The notes under the pieces were generated by a model. It was not told where the DNA came from and searched no databases. It worked only from the letters and a program-made list of their open reading frames with translations. The translations under genes and the position numbers were made by a program. A DNA stretch of 16,743 nucleotides from Lunasporangiospora selenospora (Eukaryota > Mortierellomycota > Mortierellomycetes > Mortierellales > Mortierellaceae), in assembly GCA_015680635.1 (NCBI GenBank), contig JAABOA010000147.1, forward strand, positions 5,940-22,682, written 5' to 3'. Below are positions 1 through 7,188 of this stretch, in pieces. How positions within the stretch are numbered: the stretch's first letter is position 1; every line of letters starts with the position of its first letter.

Positions 1-21
1 TTTTTTTTTTTTTTTTTTTTT
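1..21. repeat. poly-T run at the left edge
   Basis: The window opens with exactly 21 T. The right edge is exactly 21 A. I read both as the points where an assembly stopped in a homopolymer, not as biological ends. Nothing else recognisable lies between here and about position 115. Confidence 0.9.
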
Positions 22-114
22 CACGAAAGACTACAGTCAATAGTTCTTTTACTGATCTTGTAATGGGTCTATGCGTTGATACACGCTCCATGGTGAAAGC
101 GTACTTGAAATGTA

Positions 115-543
115 GTGAATTTATTGCCAAGAACAAAGACTATCGATTTCCACACATCTTTAAGCGTCTTTGTTGAGCTCCGTCAAACTCTAGCGCCGAT
201 TGACACCACATCTCACTCGTCAGTACAAGAGCTCCACCAACAATGGCAACAACTATTCGATAGACACGAGAGTGAGAAGAGCGAGAGACGAACAAGATGA
301 GGGCAGGATGGCGCCGGGATCGAACTTGTCCGATTGAGCTTGTCGAAAACACCAAACCGGTACAAGACTGTAGAATCTCCAGCTCCAAGCAACACCGGTC
401 CTCAGGCTTGTACGGATTCTCCTAGTACCTCTCAAGACCATTCCTCGCACCAAGAACCAGCTGACCACCCACCTCTGCCGAGGATGCGTATTCCACGCCA
501 TCGCCCCCGATACTCATTTAAATCGAGGAAAGGTGAAAAATAA
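115..543 (+). pseudogene. broken open frame, unknown product, one in-frame TGA
   Basis: One plus-strand frame is open from 115 to 540 except for a single TGA at 298-300, and it ends at a TAA at 541-543. The first part reads as a Gln/Glu/Arg-rich segment. The part after the TGA is rich in Ser, Pro, His and Arg and looks disordered. There is no ATG at the left end (the frame enters with GTG), so the beginning may be missing or elsewhere. A second frame, open from 537 and running through the 702-1229 coding region, overlaps its end. The two could be one gene separated by a one-base shift, because no intron of plausible size fits between them. I recognise no domain. The frame could also be open by chance. 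Confidence 0.25.
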
Positions 544-701
544 CACCCACCTTCGGCAGAGATGACACAACATGTCCTAAAGCCTTACCGAGAGCAGGCA
601 ACCAAGCCAACGAGTTTGATGGTAGGCGCGACAACACCCATGACAGTGAGGTCGTTTCTGTACCCAAGACCAACTCCAGAGCAAAGTCTAAATCCAAGAA
701 T

Positions 702-1229
702 ATGGATAGCATAGTTAAGGTGAAGACTGTGCGGCCTTTGGCCTTTCATCACCCGATGGTGTCATTGACCATTGGCACTTTGTCGGCGAATGTCGGGCGC
801 GCTCTATCCAGTCAGCCAACCCTCCAACAAGCGGTCGTTAACTGTACAAAGGAAGCAGCAAGTGAGGCAGCACGCGTCAAGCGTGAAGCCCGGCGTTTGA
901 TTGGACTGTACATCGAATGTTTAGACCGCATAGGCTTTGAAAATATCAGCCAGAAAGATCGAGAGATTCTTAATTCTTTTTGTCCACGTCTCAAGACAAT
1001 GATCATCACAAGCAAGGGCGTGAGCAAGGAAGGAGAGGGGGCGATTAAAAAGAAGTCGGACGATATGGAAGTGGATAGTCAGGAGGTGAAAGAAGAGAAC
1101 GAAAAAAAGAAGGCGGCGGAGGAAGTGGAAGTGGGTTTGGGTAATGAAGAGGAGGAGGAGAATATGAACGATCTTGACTTGGGAGCAGCAAGTAATGGAA
1201 AAAAAGAAACTGTAATAAGGGAAAGATAA
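702..1229 (+). CDS. hypothetical protein, possibly the N-terminal part of the broken Fanzor gene
   Basis: The ATG at 702 opens a 175-residue frame; the same frame is open upstream to 537. Residues about 10-100 look like a folded, largely helical domain, with motifs LTIGTLSANV, ARVKREARRLIGLYIE and a short CPRL near residue 95. The remainder is a Lys/Glu-rich acidic tail (for example MEVDSQEVKEE) ending in a basic stretch. The helical block resembles, from memory only, the N-terminal part of large fungal proteins that carry a Fanzor nuclease at the C-terminus. If so, this piece and the Fanzor frame beginning at 3533 were one gene before the minus-strand MULE came to lie between them. That link is an inference. 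Otherwise it is an unidentified fungal protein. No introns are needed. Confidence 0.4.
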   Translation: MDSIVKVKTVRPLAFHHPMVSLTIGTLSANVGRALSSQPTLQQAVVNCTKEAASEAARVKREARRLIGLYIECLDRIGFENISQKDREILNSFCPRLKTMIITSKGVSKEGEGAIKKKSDDMEVDSQEVKEENEKKKAAEEVEVGLGNEEEEENMNDLDLGAASNGKKETVIRER

Positions 1230-1264
1230 TTCGGTGAGATTGGACTGTGGTTTATTCTTGTGCA

Positions 1265-1287
1265 GGGGCAGTATTTATACTAGCCCC
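1265..1287. repeat. hairpin, 10-bp stem with TT loop
   Basis: GGGGCAGTAT (1265-1274) pairs with ATACT-A-GCCCC (1277-1287), leaving a two-base TT turn and one bulged A. It lies 36 bp after the stop of the 702-1229 frame and immediately before a second, larger inverted repeat. It could be a transposon-end structure, a terminator-like fold or part of a structured RNA; the sequence does not decide. Confidence 0.7.
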
Positions 1288-1289
1288 CT

Positions 1290-1367
1290 CAGCCCCAAAA
1301 GGAGTAAAAATGTCTTTCTGCCTGCAGGAGGACCTGCAGGCGACCAATAAACGTCTCCTTTTGGCTG
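1290..1367. repeat. nested inverted repeat (outer 13-bp arms, inner perfect 9-bp hairpin)
   Basis: Outer arms: CAGCCCCAAAAGGAG (1290-1304) is the reverse complement of CTCCTTTTGGCTG (1355-1367) apart from two extra C. Inner hairpin: GCCTGCAGG (1320-1328), loop AGGA, CCTGCAGGC (1333-1341), a perfect 9-bp stem containing two PstI/SbfI-type palindromes. With the hairpin at 1265-1287 this makes three stems in 103 bp, just beyond the 3' end of the minus-strand MULE remnant. Confidence 0.7.
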
Positions 1368-1406
1368 TGTAATTGGTTCCTCTCTTCCTGATCTACTATT
1401 TCTAAA

Positions 1407-3448
1407 CTATTTGTTGTGATCCACAACACATACCATCTTAGCTGCGGCTTTTTTTGTAATCTTGGCTTTGGCTTTGGCGACATCCAGTGTCATGGCTTCC
1501 TTTTCTCTCTCTTTATCGTACTCAGATTGCTTCACCGGTTGCGCGCCGTGATCAACCTTGACAAGTTGAGTCTTGAAGTCTCTTTCGATATCGCCTTGCA
1601 GCATGAACATGACGACAAAAAAACCCCCTGTGTCCACATCTGCCATCAAGATAATGAGACTTGAGAGTATGGAACCAAGATTCCAACAGGTTGTTTGTAT
1701 CGACATGTTGATAGTTCTATTGGTGACAAAATAAATATGAGTGGGAAGGTCTAGACATCTCATCCATCACAGCAAGCTATTTCACGTACCTCTCGGACGA
1801 AAAGTACCCATTTTTCTCTCTTCGTACGGGCAAGCCAATTTCATTCCAGGAGAGCACAAAAGCGCTCAGTCCCTGGAAAGGCGACTTTGGATTTTTGCCA
1901 CAATCCATCCAGTTCTTCATTGGATCTAGCACCGCGTATGGCTTTAAGTGCGAGCTACATTTGGCGCCAGTGTTCCTTCTATCAGTGAGAAAGACGTTAA
2001 ATTAATGAATGCCAATGACTTTTGATATCATGAATGATATCAAAAACGTACATTACAATCTCTTCTCATGCGCCTCTCCCATATCTGAGCCACATGGAAG
2101 AGGCAATAATAGATGAAAGACTGTGGAAAGATTGCTTGCACAGCCTCTGTCTCTATCGGTGAGCAATCCATCATGAACTTTGACACTTTGAACCGGCAAG
2201 TATCCTTGAGCCAACTTAGCCATTTCTTGAGCAGAAACCTACAGACCTTCGTTAGGGACGATGCAATGCTTCAAGCTGCTAGTTCTACTGGAACAGAGTC
2301 GATTTCTTATGTGGATTCGGAACTGCAAATCAAGTATGCGATGGGAATGCCTTTCTGTAACACGACATCCTTGACGAGGATGGTGAACAAAGCTAAGGCT
2401 TCTCTGATCTTTTTGATACTTAGGCATCAACGGCCTAGTCACCTTATGTGTGAAGTCCATGCAAGATATGATGCGGTTGCGTTGCATAATCTAACGGAGC
2501 AATCATATAGGGAAGTAGATTAGAGTTGGCCATGAAAACATTAGCATAGTGTTGGCAACATAAACACATATTCCTCCTGACCTCCAGCTGGAATTTTGTA
2601 TACCATGCACTGTGAGACCTCGCTTTGCCTTCCATCTCGATCTGGAACATGCCTTCTCCTCCTCTCATCTTGATGTCCTTGATCCAAATATTAATGCTTT
2701 TAAAGATATCCTTGTCTTTGGTGGCCTCTTTCATTTGCCGACGATAAAACACGCCATGCACATCCTTGTAGTCGATCAAGAGACAAGAAGAGAGAGCACT
2801 GTTGTGTTCAAGCTTGTTGGAAGGTGTCTTAGTATTTGTAGAATCATCATTGTTGCATTGAGAGGCAATGCCTTACCGAACAGAGGTTGTCTTCGCTGGG
2901 TAAGAGTCGTTTCTGGATACCCTTCCAGTCAATTCCATTGTTGACGTTCAACTTGATCCAATTTAATTCGTTCGCACCCAAGGGCAAGCGTGCCCTGTCT
3001 GACATAGAAATACCGTGGTTGTGTTTCCGATAATACTCAACAGCGATTCTTTCCCAATGGGCTTCTAGATTCTGATGTGAGCCTTGCATCCTGTGCCAAC
3101 TGGCTCCTTGTGTAAGTGTATTTTGCTCGAGAGCCGCCGCCTGCAATTATATCGCAATGTCCAGTCGAAGCTCCTTGGCCGACCCGGCCCAATGTGCAAT
3201 TCCTTATGAGTTGGAAGTGGGTCGTCCAAGCTTCCATTGTCAAACATCATGTTGCGAGAGTTCTCTTCGCTGCAGCGCAGCCATTGGAAGGCGTCTCGTT
3301 CTTGGTGCCAAAACTGTTTAAATCGGACTGAGAAGACCATTCGAAGAGGAATAGGCGAACCAGCAGGGATGGGAGGAAGGCTGACAATAGCATGAATGTC
3401 ATAGTCAGGAGAATATGGCAAAATGTCCTTGACTGTCAAGGGAGACAT
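1407..3448 (-). pseudogene. decayed Mutator-like (MULE) transposase
   Basis: A MULE transposase would be a DDE recombinase that cuts and pastes its own element in the nucleus. The frame starts with ATG at 3446-3448 (MSPLTVKDILPYSP). Next comes a FAR1/WRKY-GCM1-like zinc-binding stretch (GCKAHIRI, then after a shift ERIAVEYYRKHNH, 3100-3000). A pre-catalytic region follows (LIDYKDVHGVFYRRQMK and WYTKFQLEV, 2780-2560). Catalytic core: Asp in CMDFTHK (codon 2455-2457); GIPIAYLICSSES (about 2340); Asp in KFMMDCSPIE (2166-2168) followed by AIFPQSF and CLFHVAQIW; NWLARTKREKWVLF (about 1830); Glu in ESWFHTLKSHYLD (1681-1683); then LQGDIERDF. A Lys/Ala-rich tail ends at a TAG at 1407-1409. The blocks lie in at least three frames, with in-frame TAA and TGA codons between 2270 and 2320, so the gene is dead. 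A candidate intron lies near 2799-2876. No SWIM zinc finger was found at the C-terminus. Confidence 0.85.
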
Positions 3449-3532
3449 GGCTGGAAAAATGAAGAGTGATGTATATCTTTTTTTTTTGCCATTTAGGCTC
3501 AAGCCATATTTATTCGAAGAGTGAGTTGATAC

Positions 3533-4959
3533 TTGATTGGCTACCTGGGCAGGGGCTGGGCTTTTTTAATACGGAGACTTATCTCTGGATGTTCATCAGA
3601 TGGCCTGACTTCACGCCAACGAGGAAAGGCTGGGCATGACGCCGCTGTCCGAGCTCTTACTCTGGATCAGATTAAGGATCACATTAATACATTGCGGCGG
3701 GGACCGTCCTTTCCGGAAACACATAACGAGAAGGGCTATATTTTAAGAGGATCAATCAAGACCGACGGTTTCAGGCTACAGCTTCTCGCGTTCAAACTGA
3801 AAGATACAGGACCGGCACCATGCCCAACCCATACACATCCACAACAAAGGGATGTGGCTCATACTCGTCGGATCCGAGCATGGCCCCAAGAAAATCTTGG
3901 ACTGTGATACCGATCAATGCCAAGATATTTCTTATCTCGGCATTGATCTCGGCCAAACCTATGTTGTCGGACCTCAAGCGAAAGAACAAAGGAAATCGAA
4001 AGCGAAGAGGGTGTAGGAAGCGAGGAAAGAGAGGGGGGGGGGGGAAAGGCGCCAGGCAAAGGAGAGTATGGACGTCGTCAAGTATGAAGAAAACCGAGCA
4101 AGGTACATTAATCTCGCAGTGAAACAAAAAGCAGTGTACCAGCCGACTTGTAAGCACAGCGGTCAGAAGTCAAGGTGATCGTGGCTTCAAGTCGATAATA
4201 GATATCGAATCAGGGCTTCCTGCTCTGAAAGGCAATGATGCTGACATGTGCCGTTACTTCGAGTTCGACCTTCGAGACACGTATATTCAGAATCTCGACA
4301 ACTTCTACAACGGCGACAAACACCGGTACAAGGGGATGAAATGGGACGCCCAAAGGTCAAGGCAGGAAGAGTACGAAAGAATAGCCGATAGTCTGTTGCG
4401 GATGATTGGGGGCTGCATCGGAGAAAAAAGAAAAGATTCCGACAAAGTTATCATCGGAACTGGGTTGGATGATTTTTCATCGAATGCAAGACTGGCTTCA
4501 TTACATGGAACATTTTCCGACTTCTTTATCCGCACGGTAAGCGTACAATGGTAATATATTTTTAGCCGTTTTATCTCACCTCTGCACAACGCTCACAGTT
4601 GCCTGTTTTGAGTGTAGACACGATATTTGGGATATCTAGTGGTCGGTGTTGACGAGTTTTACACGTCAAAGAAGTGCCCAAATTGCCACGATTTCGTTGC
4701 ACAGACCAATAGTATTCGAAGGCTTTTTTGCCCGAAATGCAAAAAATTCTTTCACCGCGATATTCTTGCCGTGTAAAACATTTGCAACGTTTTGCGCGAG
4801 CAAGTTGAGAATCATGAAAGGCCATCATATTTGCAATCAACTGGTGGCAATGTATCCCCTATCTGGAGTCAGAAACCCGCAGCAACACCGCACGGAAAAA
4901 GACAGAGCCCAGAAGATTGTCAAGGATCTGAAACACAAGTATCCAAGCGTTTGAAATAG
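3533..4959 (+). pseudogene. decayed Fanzor (eukaryotic TnpB-like RNA-guided nuclease)
   Basis: Fanzors are nucleases related to TnpB and Cas12 that use a guide RNA to cut DNA. Conserved blocks run in order: GLTSRQRGKAGH and KGYILRGSIKTDGFRLQLLA (about 3595-3790); RuvC-I YLGIDLGQTYVVG with Asp codon 3945-3947; a basic linker containing a G12 run; INLAVKQKAVYQPT (4107-4148); IESGLPALKG; MKWDAQRSRQEEYERIAD; VIIGTGLDDFSS (4447-4482); SLHGTFSDFF. An 81-nt intron (4537-4617, GTAAGC...TAG) follows, then YLGYLVVGVDEFYTSKKCP with Glu 4654-4656. Zinc-finger Cys codons are at 4675, 4684, 4729 and 4738, and RuvC-III HRD has its Asp at 4759-4761. Breaks: frame changes near 3790-3830, 3999-4060 and 4150-4180, and a TAA at 4774-4776 between HRDILAV and NICNVL. 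After that stop the frame stays open to a TAG at 4957-4959. The canonical RuvC-II position carries Gly (4456-4458), and a conserved Glu sits about 40 residues later, as described for Fanzors. The N-terminal half of a typical fungal Fanzor is missing here. Confidence 0.85.
4033..4044 (+). repeat. G12 homopolymer inside the Fanzor remnant
   Basis: Twelve consecutive G lie in the basic linker between the RuvC-I block and the INLAVKQKAVYQPT block. The reading frame cannot be followed with confidence across it. The run is both a natural slippage site and a place where sequencing may miscount. Confidence 0.9.
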
Positions 4960-5212
4960 CATGTCATAGTTTTCCCATAGTTTTCATCGCTTTCTTTGTG
5001 TGTTCGTCCTTGTTCCCAATCGCGGCGATTTTCATCACTTCGGTGACGTAATTTCAGCCGCCGACGCGTGGCTTTCCACCGCTGATGCTTGGATTTCAAC
5101 CGCCAATTGTGGTGCGTGACTTTCCTTGCTTAAGCCCCAGGGTCGAGTCTTCAAACTTCCCCTCTGGCTGAAATTTGGCTCCTTCTCTCTCAATCAAGAA
5201 AAAGTCAACACA
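4960..5212 (+). promoter_or_regulatory. RPP1 promoter and 5' leader
   Basis: This 253-bp space separates the Fanzor remnant from the RPP1 start codon. It holds a 13-bp palindrome AATCGCGGCGATT (5018-5030), a TCAC-TTCG-GTGA hairpin (5035-5046), a CRE/ATF-like TGACGTAA (5044-5051), three tandem 21-bp imperfect repeats (5052-5114) with an ACGCGT in the first (5064-5069), and a CT-rich tract CCTTCTCTCTC (5181-5191) close to the ATG. The CT tract is usual just upstream of transcription starts of highly expressed fungal genes. A 10-bp direct repeat CATAGTTTTC (4965-4974, 4976-4985) marks the left part. No TATA box stands out. Confidence 0.5.
5052..5114 (+). repeat. three tandem 21-bp imperfect repeats
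   Basis: Units begin at 5052 (TTTCAGCCGCCGACGCGTGG), 5073 (TTTCCACCGCTGATGCTTGG) and 5094 (TTTCAACCGCCAATTGTGG), exactly 21 bp apart. The shared core is TTTC-A/C-CCGC followed by TGG near the end of each unit. Two helical turns of spacing would put bound proteins on one face of the DNA. A weaker fourth copy may start at 5030 (TTTCATCAC). They lie 100-160 bp before the RPP1 ATG. Confidence 0.7.
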
Positions 5213-6296
5213 ATGTCTGCTGAACTCGCTACCAGCTACGCTGCCTTGATCCTCGCTGACGACAACGTCGAGGTCACTGTTAAGTATCGAGTCCATACCT
5301 TTCTCCGGTCGAGGAAACACTATCATGGAGTCTTCTGGTGAAGCAACAACTGAAATCGGGAACTATGGCAATCGATGGATGACTGGATATCTACAACAAT
5401 GGATACGGTTTCAATTGACGATAGTTCCTGGGAGTAAAACAGAACTCCAGCAGATGCAAGGCAAACATCTGTAATCTAGAATGCATCAACACAGGATCGC
5501 TCTCGTCACGATGCACAAAAACGGATTTACTGCCACTTGCGCCGCAGCTTAACAGTCTCGACCGAGCCATCATCAACTCATTTCCACTGGGCCTGCTCCT
5601 ACCATCTGACACTTCATTCAAGTCCAAGCACACCATCTCACTACCAACATCGACAGTCGAACGCAATAAAAACAGACCATCAGGAGCCTCCAGCCCCATC
5701 AATATTAGCAATGTAGATCAACTGAGCTACAAGATCAATATTCACCTCGGTTCACTATTTATACTCACCTACGACTGTTATCGAACTATTACTTGGCAAC
5801 TTTCTCGACACCTGGGCAAGGATGGTGTTGCAGTAACAAGACACGAGAACTTCGTCGGCAACTATTACATAGCGGCAATGCGATTCAATCGCCATCCACT
5901 CTTTCGACCTTATCTTGAGTATCACCGCTGACCGATTCGAACCTCACTGTTTTACACCTAATAGGCTGACAAGCTCCAGACCCTCTTGAAGGCTGCTAAC
6001 GTCACTGTTGAGTCCATCTGGACCTCTCTCTTTGCCAAGGCTCTTGAGGGCAAGGACGTTGCTGCTATGTTGTCCAACGTTGGCGCCGCTGGTGCCGCTC
6101 CCGCTGCCGCTGGTGCCGCCCCCGTCGCCGCCGCTGAGGAGAAGAAGGAGGAGAAGGAGGAGGCCAAGGAGGAGTCCGATGACGATATGGGATTCGGTAT
6201 GTCTCCAATACTGAATTTAATGACTCGTTGAATGGTGAATATCTTGTTCAGTGACTAACGCTTAAAACTGTTTTTGTACTAGGTCTCTTCGACTAA
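5213..6296 (+). CDS. RPP1: 60S acidic ribosomal protein P1
   Basis: P1 pairs with P2 to form the lateral stalk of the large ribosomal subunit, which recruits and activates elongation factors. Three exons: 5213-5278, 5965-6196 and 6283-6296, joining to 103 residues, the usual size. The start gives [17 protein letters not shown]; exon 2 gives [14 protein letters not shown] and [19 protein letters not shown]. An Ala/Pro/Gly hinge follows, then a Lys/Glu charged stretch and the invariant C-terminus DDDMGFGLFD, which is split by intron 2. Intron 1 (5279-5964, donor GTTAAGT, acceptor TAATAG) is 686 nt. Intron 2 (6197-6282, GTATGT...CTAAC...TAG) is 86 nt. Codon use is strongly biased to C-ending codons, as expected of a very highly expressed gene. 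The N-terminal block fits P1 rather than P2. Confidence 0.95.
5279..5964 (+). other. long first intron of RPP1
   Basis: At 686 nt it is far longer than the other introns of the window. The splice fits exactly: GAGGTCACT joins GCTGACAAG in phase 0, restoring the P1 sequence. Inside are two adjacent small hairpins, 5428-5450 (CTGG-AGT/ACT-CCAG with one bulged G) and 5451-5471 (CAGATG/CATCTG). Ribosomal protein introns often host snoRNAs, but I could not find a convincing C/D box pair or an H/ACA fold. An antisense frame free of stops (5699 to 5391) resembles no family I know. Confidence 0.85.
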
Positions 6297-6318
6297 ATCA
6301 TCGACTTCCAACCTTCTA

Positions 6319-6324
6319 AATAAA
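6319..6324 (+). terminator. RPP1 polyadenylation signal AATAAA
   Basis: AATAAA lies 22 nt after the RPP1 stop codon. A close 3' end suits a short ribosomal-protein mRNA. Confidence 0.6.
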
Positions 6325-6416
6325 ATCGAAGCGAGGCATTGGCTAATCCTTTCAATGGAGCAAACCGATAACCAAACAAACCCCGAATCAAAAAGTGTGC
6401 TGTGTGTGAAGTTGTG

Positions 6417-6905
6417 TCATATATCAGGCTCTAGTCTGTCTAATATTGTTCCTCGACAGGGAAGAATGGAAATCGCGGATTGTCTTCTGGAGACACTGTT
6501 AGTACTGCCAGGACTTTCTACTGAATGGAAAAGCGCGTTTTTGCCGAGTTTGCTTTGGACAGGTGATTTTAGCAGAACTGTCTCTTGACTTGATGCGCGA
6601 GGATACAGCCCTCATACTAGCCAGCGGATAACCATCCCAAGGAAGTCACGCAGGATCTGGGAATGATGGGAATGGTCGTCTACATCTCCCATGCAGACAA
6701 TCCCCTTTCCCAACGGACCATCGCCTCGCCAAGCGAGTACCTTTTGCCGCTCGTAAGAACCGTGAAGGAGCGCCTGTGCACATGCATTGGGCTGTCTGAT
6801 TAGATCCTCACTCTTTAAGTCACTAACGATTGTAGTACACATGATATAGAATGGCCTTTGGTTTACGAAGTGTGAAGAGCGAGACTGATACAGAAATGGC
6901 ATCAA
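6417..6905 (-). pseudogene. open frame with one TGA, weak likeness to DUF2156/LPG-synthase C domain
   Basis: One minus-strand frame is open from about 6905 to a stop at 6417-6419, interrupted only by a TGA at 6612-6614. The part before the TGA reads like real protein: CTTIVSDLKSEDLIRQ, QALLHGSYERQKVLAWRG, GIVCMGDVDD and SQILRDFLGMVIRW. The succession LAW-x-G, then GIVCMGD, then ILRDFLG resembles the start of the GNAT-like fold of DUF2156 (phosphatidylglycerol lysyltransferase C-terminal family), where an aliphatic-Tyr/Trp strand precedes a GDP/GDV turn and a helix. The catalytic half is not seen. I infer a relic or fragment. It lies between the convergent RPP1 and WRAP53-like genes and overlaps neither. 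Confidence 0.3.
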
Positions 6906-7188
6906 CCCTCTTGCTCAAGGTAAGTTATATGGACAAACTCTATTCGTTTCCAGGACTAACAATCAGTCAACGTGTCTATTTGCCTTTAGAACCATTGTCA
7001 TAGTTGATTCGATAGCAAACATTGAGTGCGCACCTACTCTCTCTTGGAAAAAATATTGATATCCACCGATGGGGCGATCAATCAAGCCCACCAACAATGC
7101 AAGTCCTTCCAGATCGATTGAAACGAATTGCCAATTTCAGGTTATGATACAGAGAAGCACAAAGTACACATTGGTGATCTGAGTGAGT
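6906..7188. other. intergenic, 3' flank of the WRAP53-like gene
   Basis: No gene can be supported here. On the plus strand a GTAAGT donor-like site (6920) followed by CTAAC and CAG (6966-6967) could join a 23-codon piece starting at ATG 6846 to a further 26 codons ending about 7057, but the product is unrecognised. No AATAAA was found on the minus strand beyond the WRAP53-like stop codon. Confidence 0.4.

Noticed and set aside
303-380. tRNA on the minus strand (GTTCGATCCC resembles a B box)
   Set aside because: The bases flanking the T-loop-like TTCGATC do not pair (ACAAG versus CCGGC), and no acceptor stem or anticodon arm can be built.
2113-2523. 136-codon plus-strand open frame
   Set aside because: It lies exactly over the MULE catalytic blocks on the other strand, and its translation has no protein-like pattern; it is a shadow.
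3562-3624. Alternative Fanzor frame reading ETYLWMFIRWPDFTPT
   Set aside because: It looks protein-like, but the overlapping frame with GLTSRQRGKAGH leads directly into the conserved LRGSIKTDGF block, so I follow that one.
4965-4985. Direct repeat CATAGTTTTC as a transposon target duplication
   Set aside because: The two copies are one base apart, so they cannot enclose an element; simple local duplication.
5391-5699. Antisense gene nested in RPP1 intron 1
   Set aside because: It is open for 103 codons, but there is no recognisable motif or promoter; probably chance.
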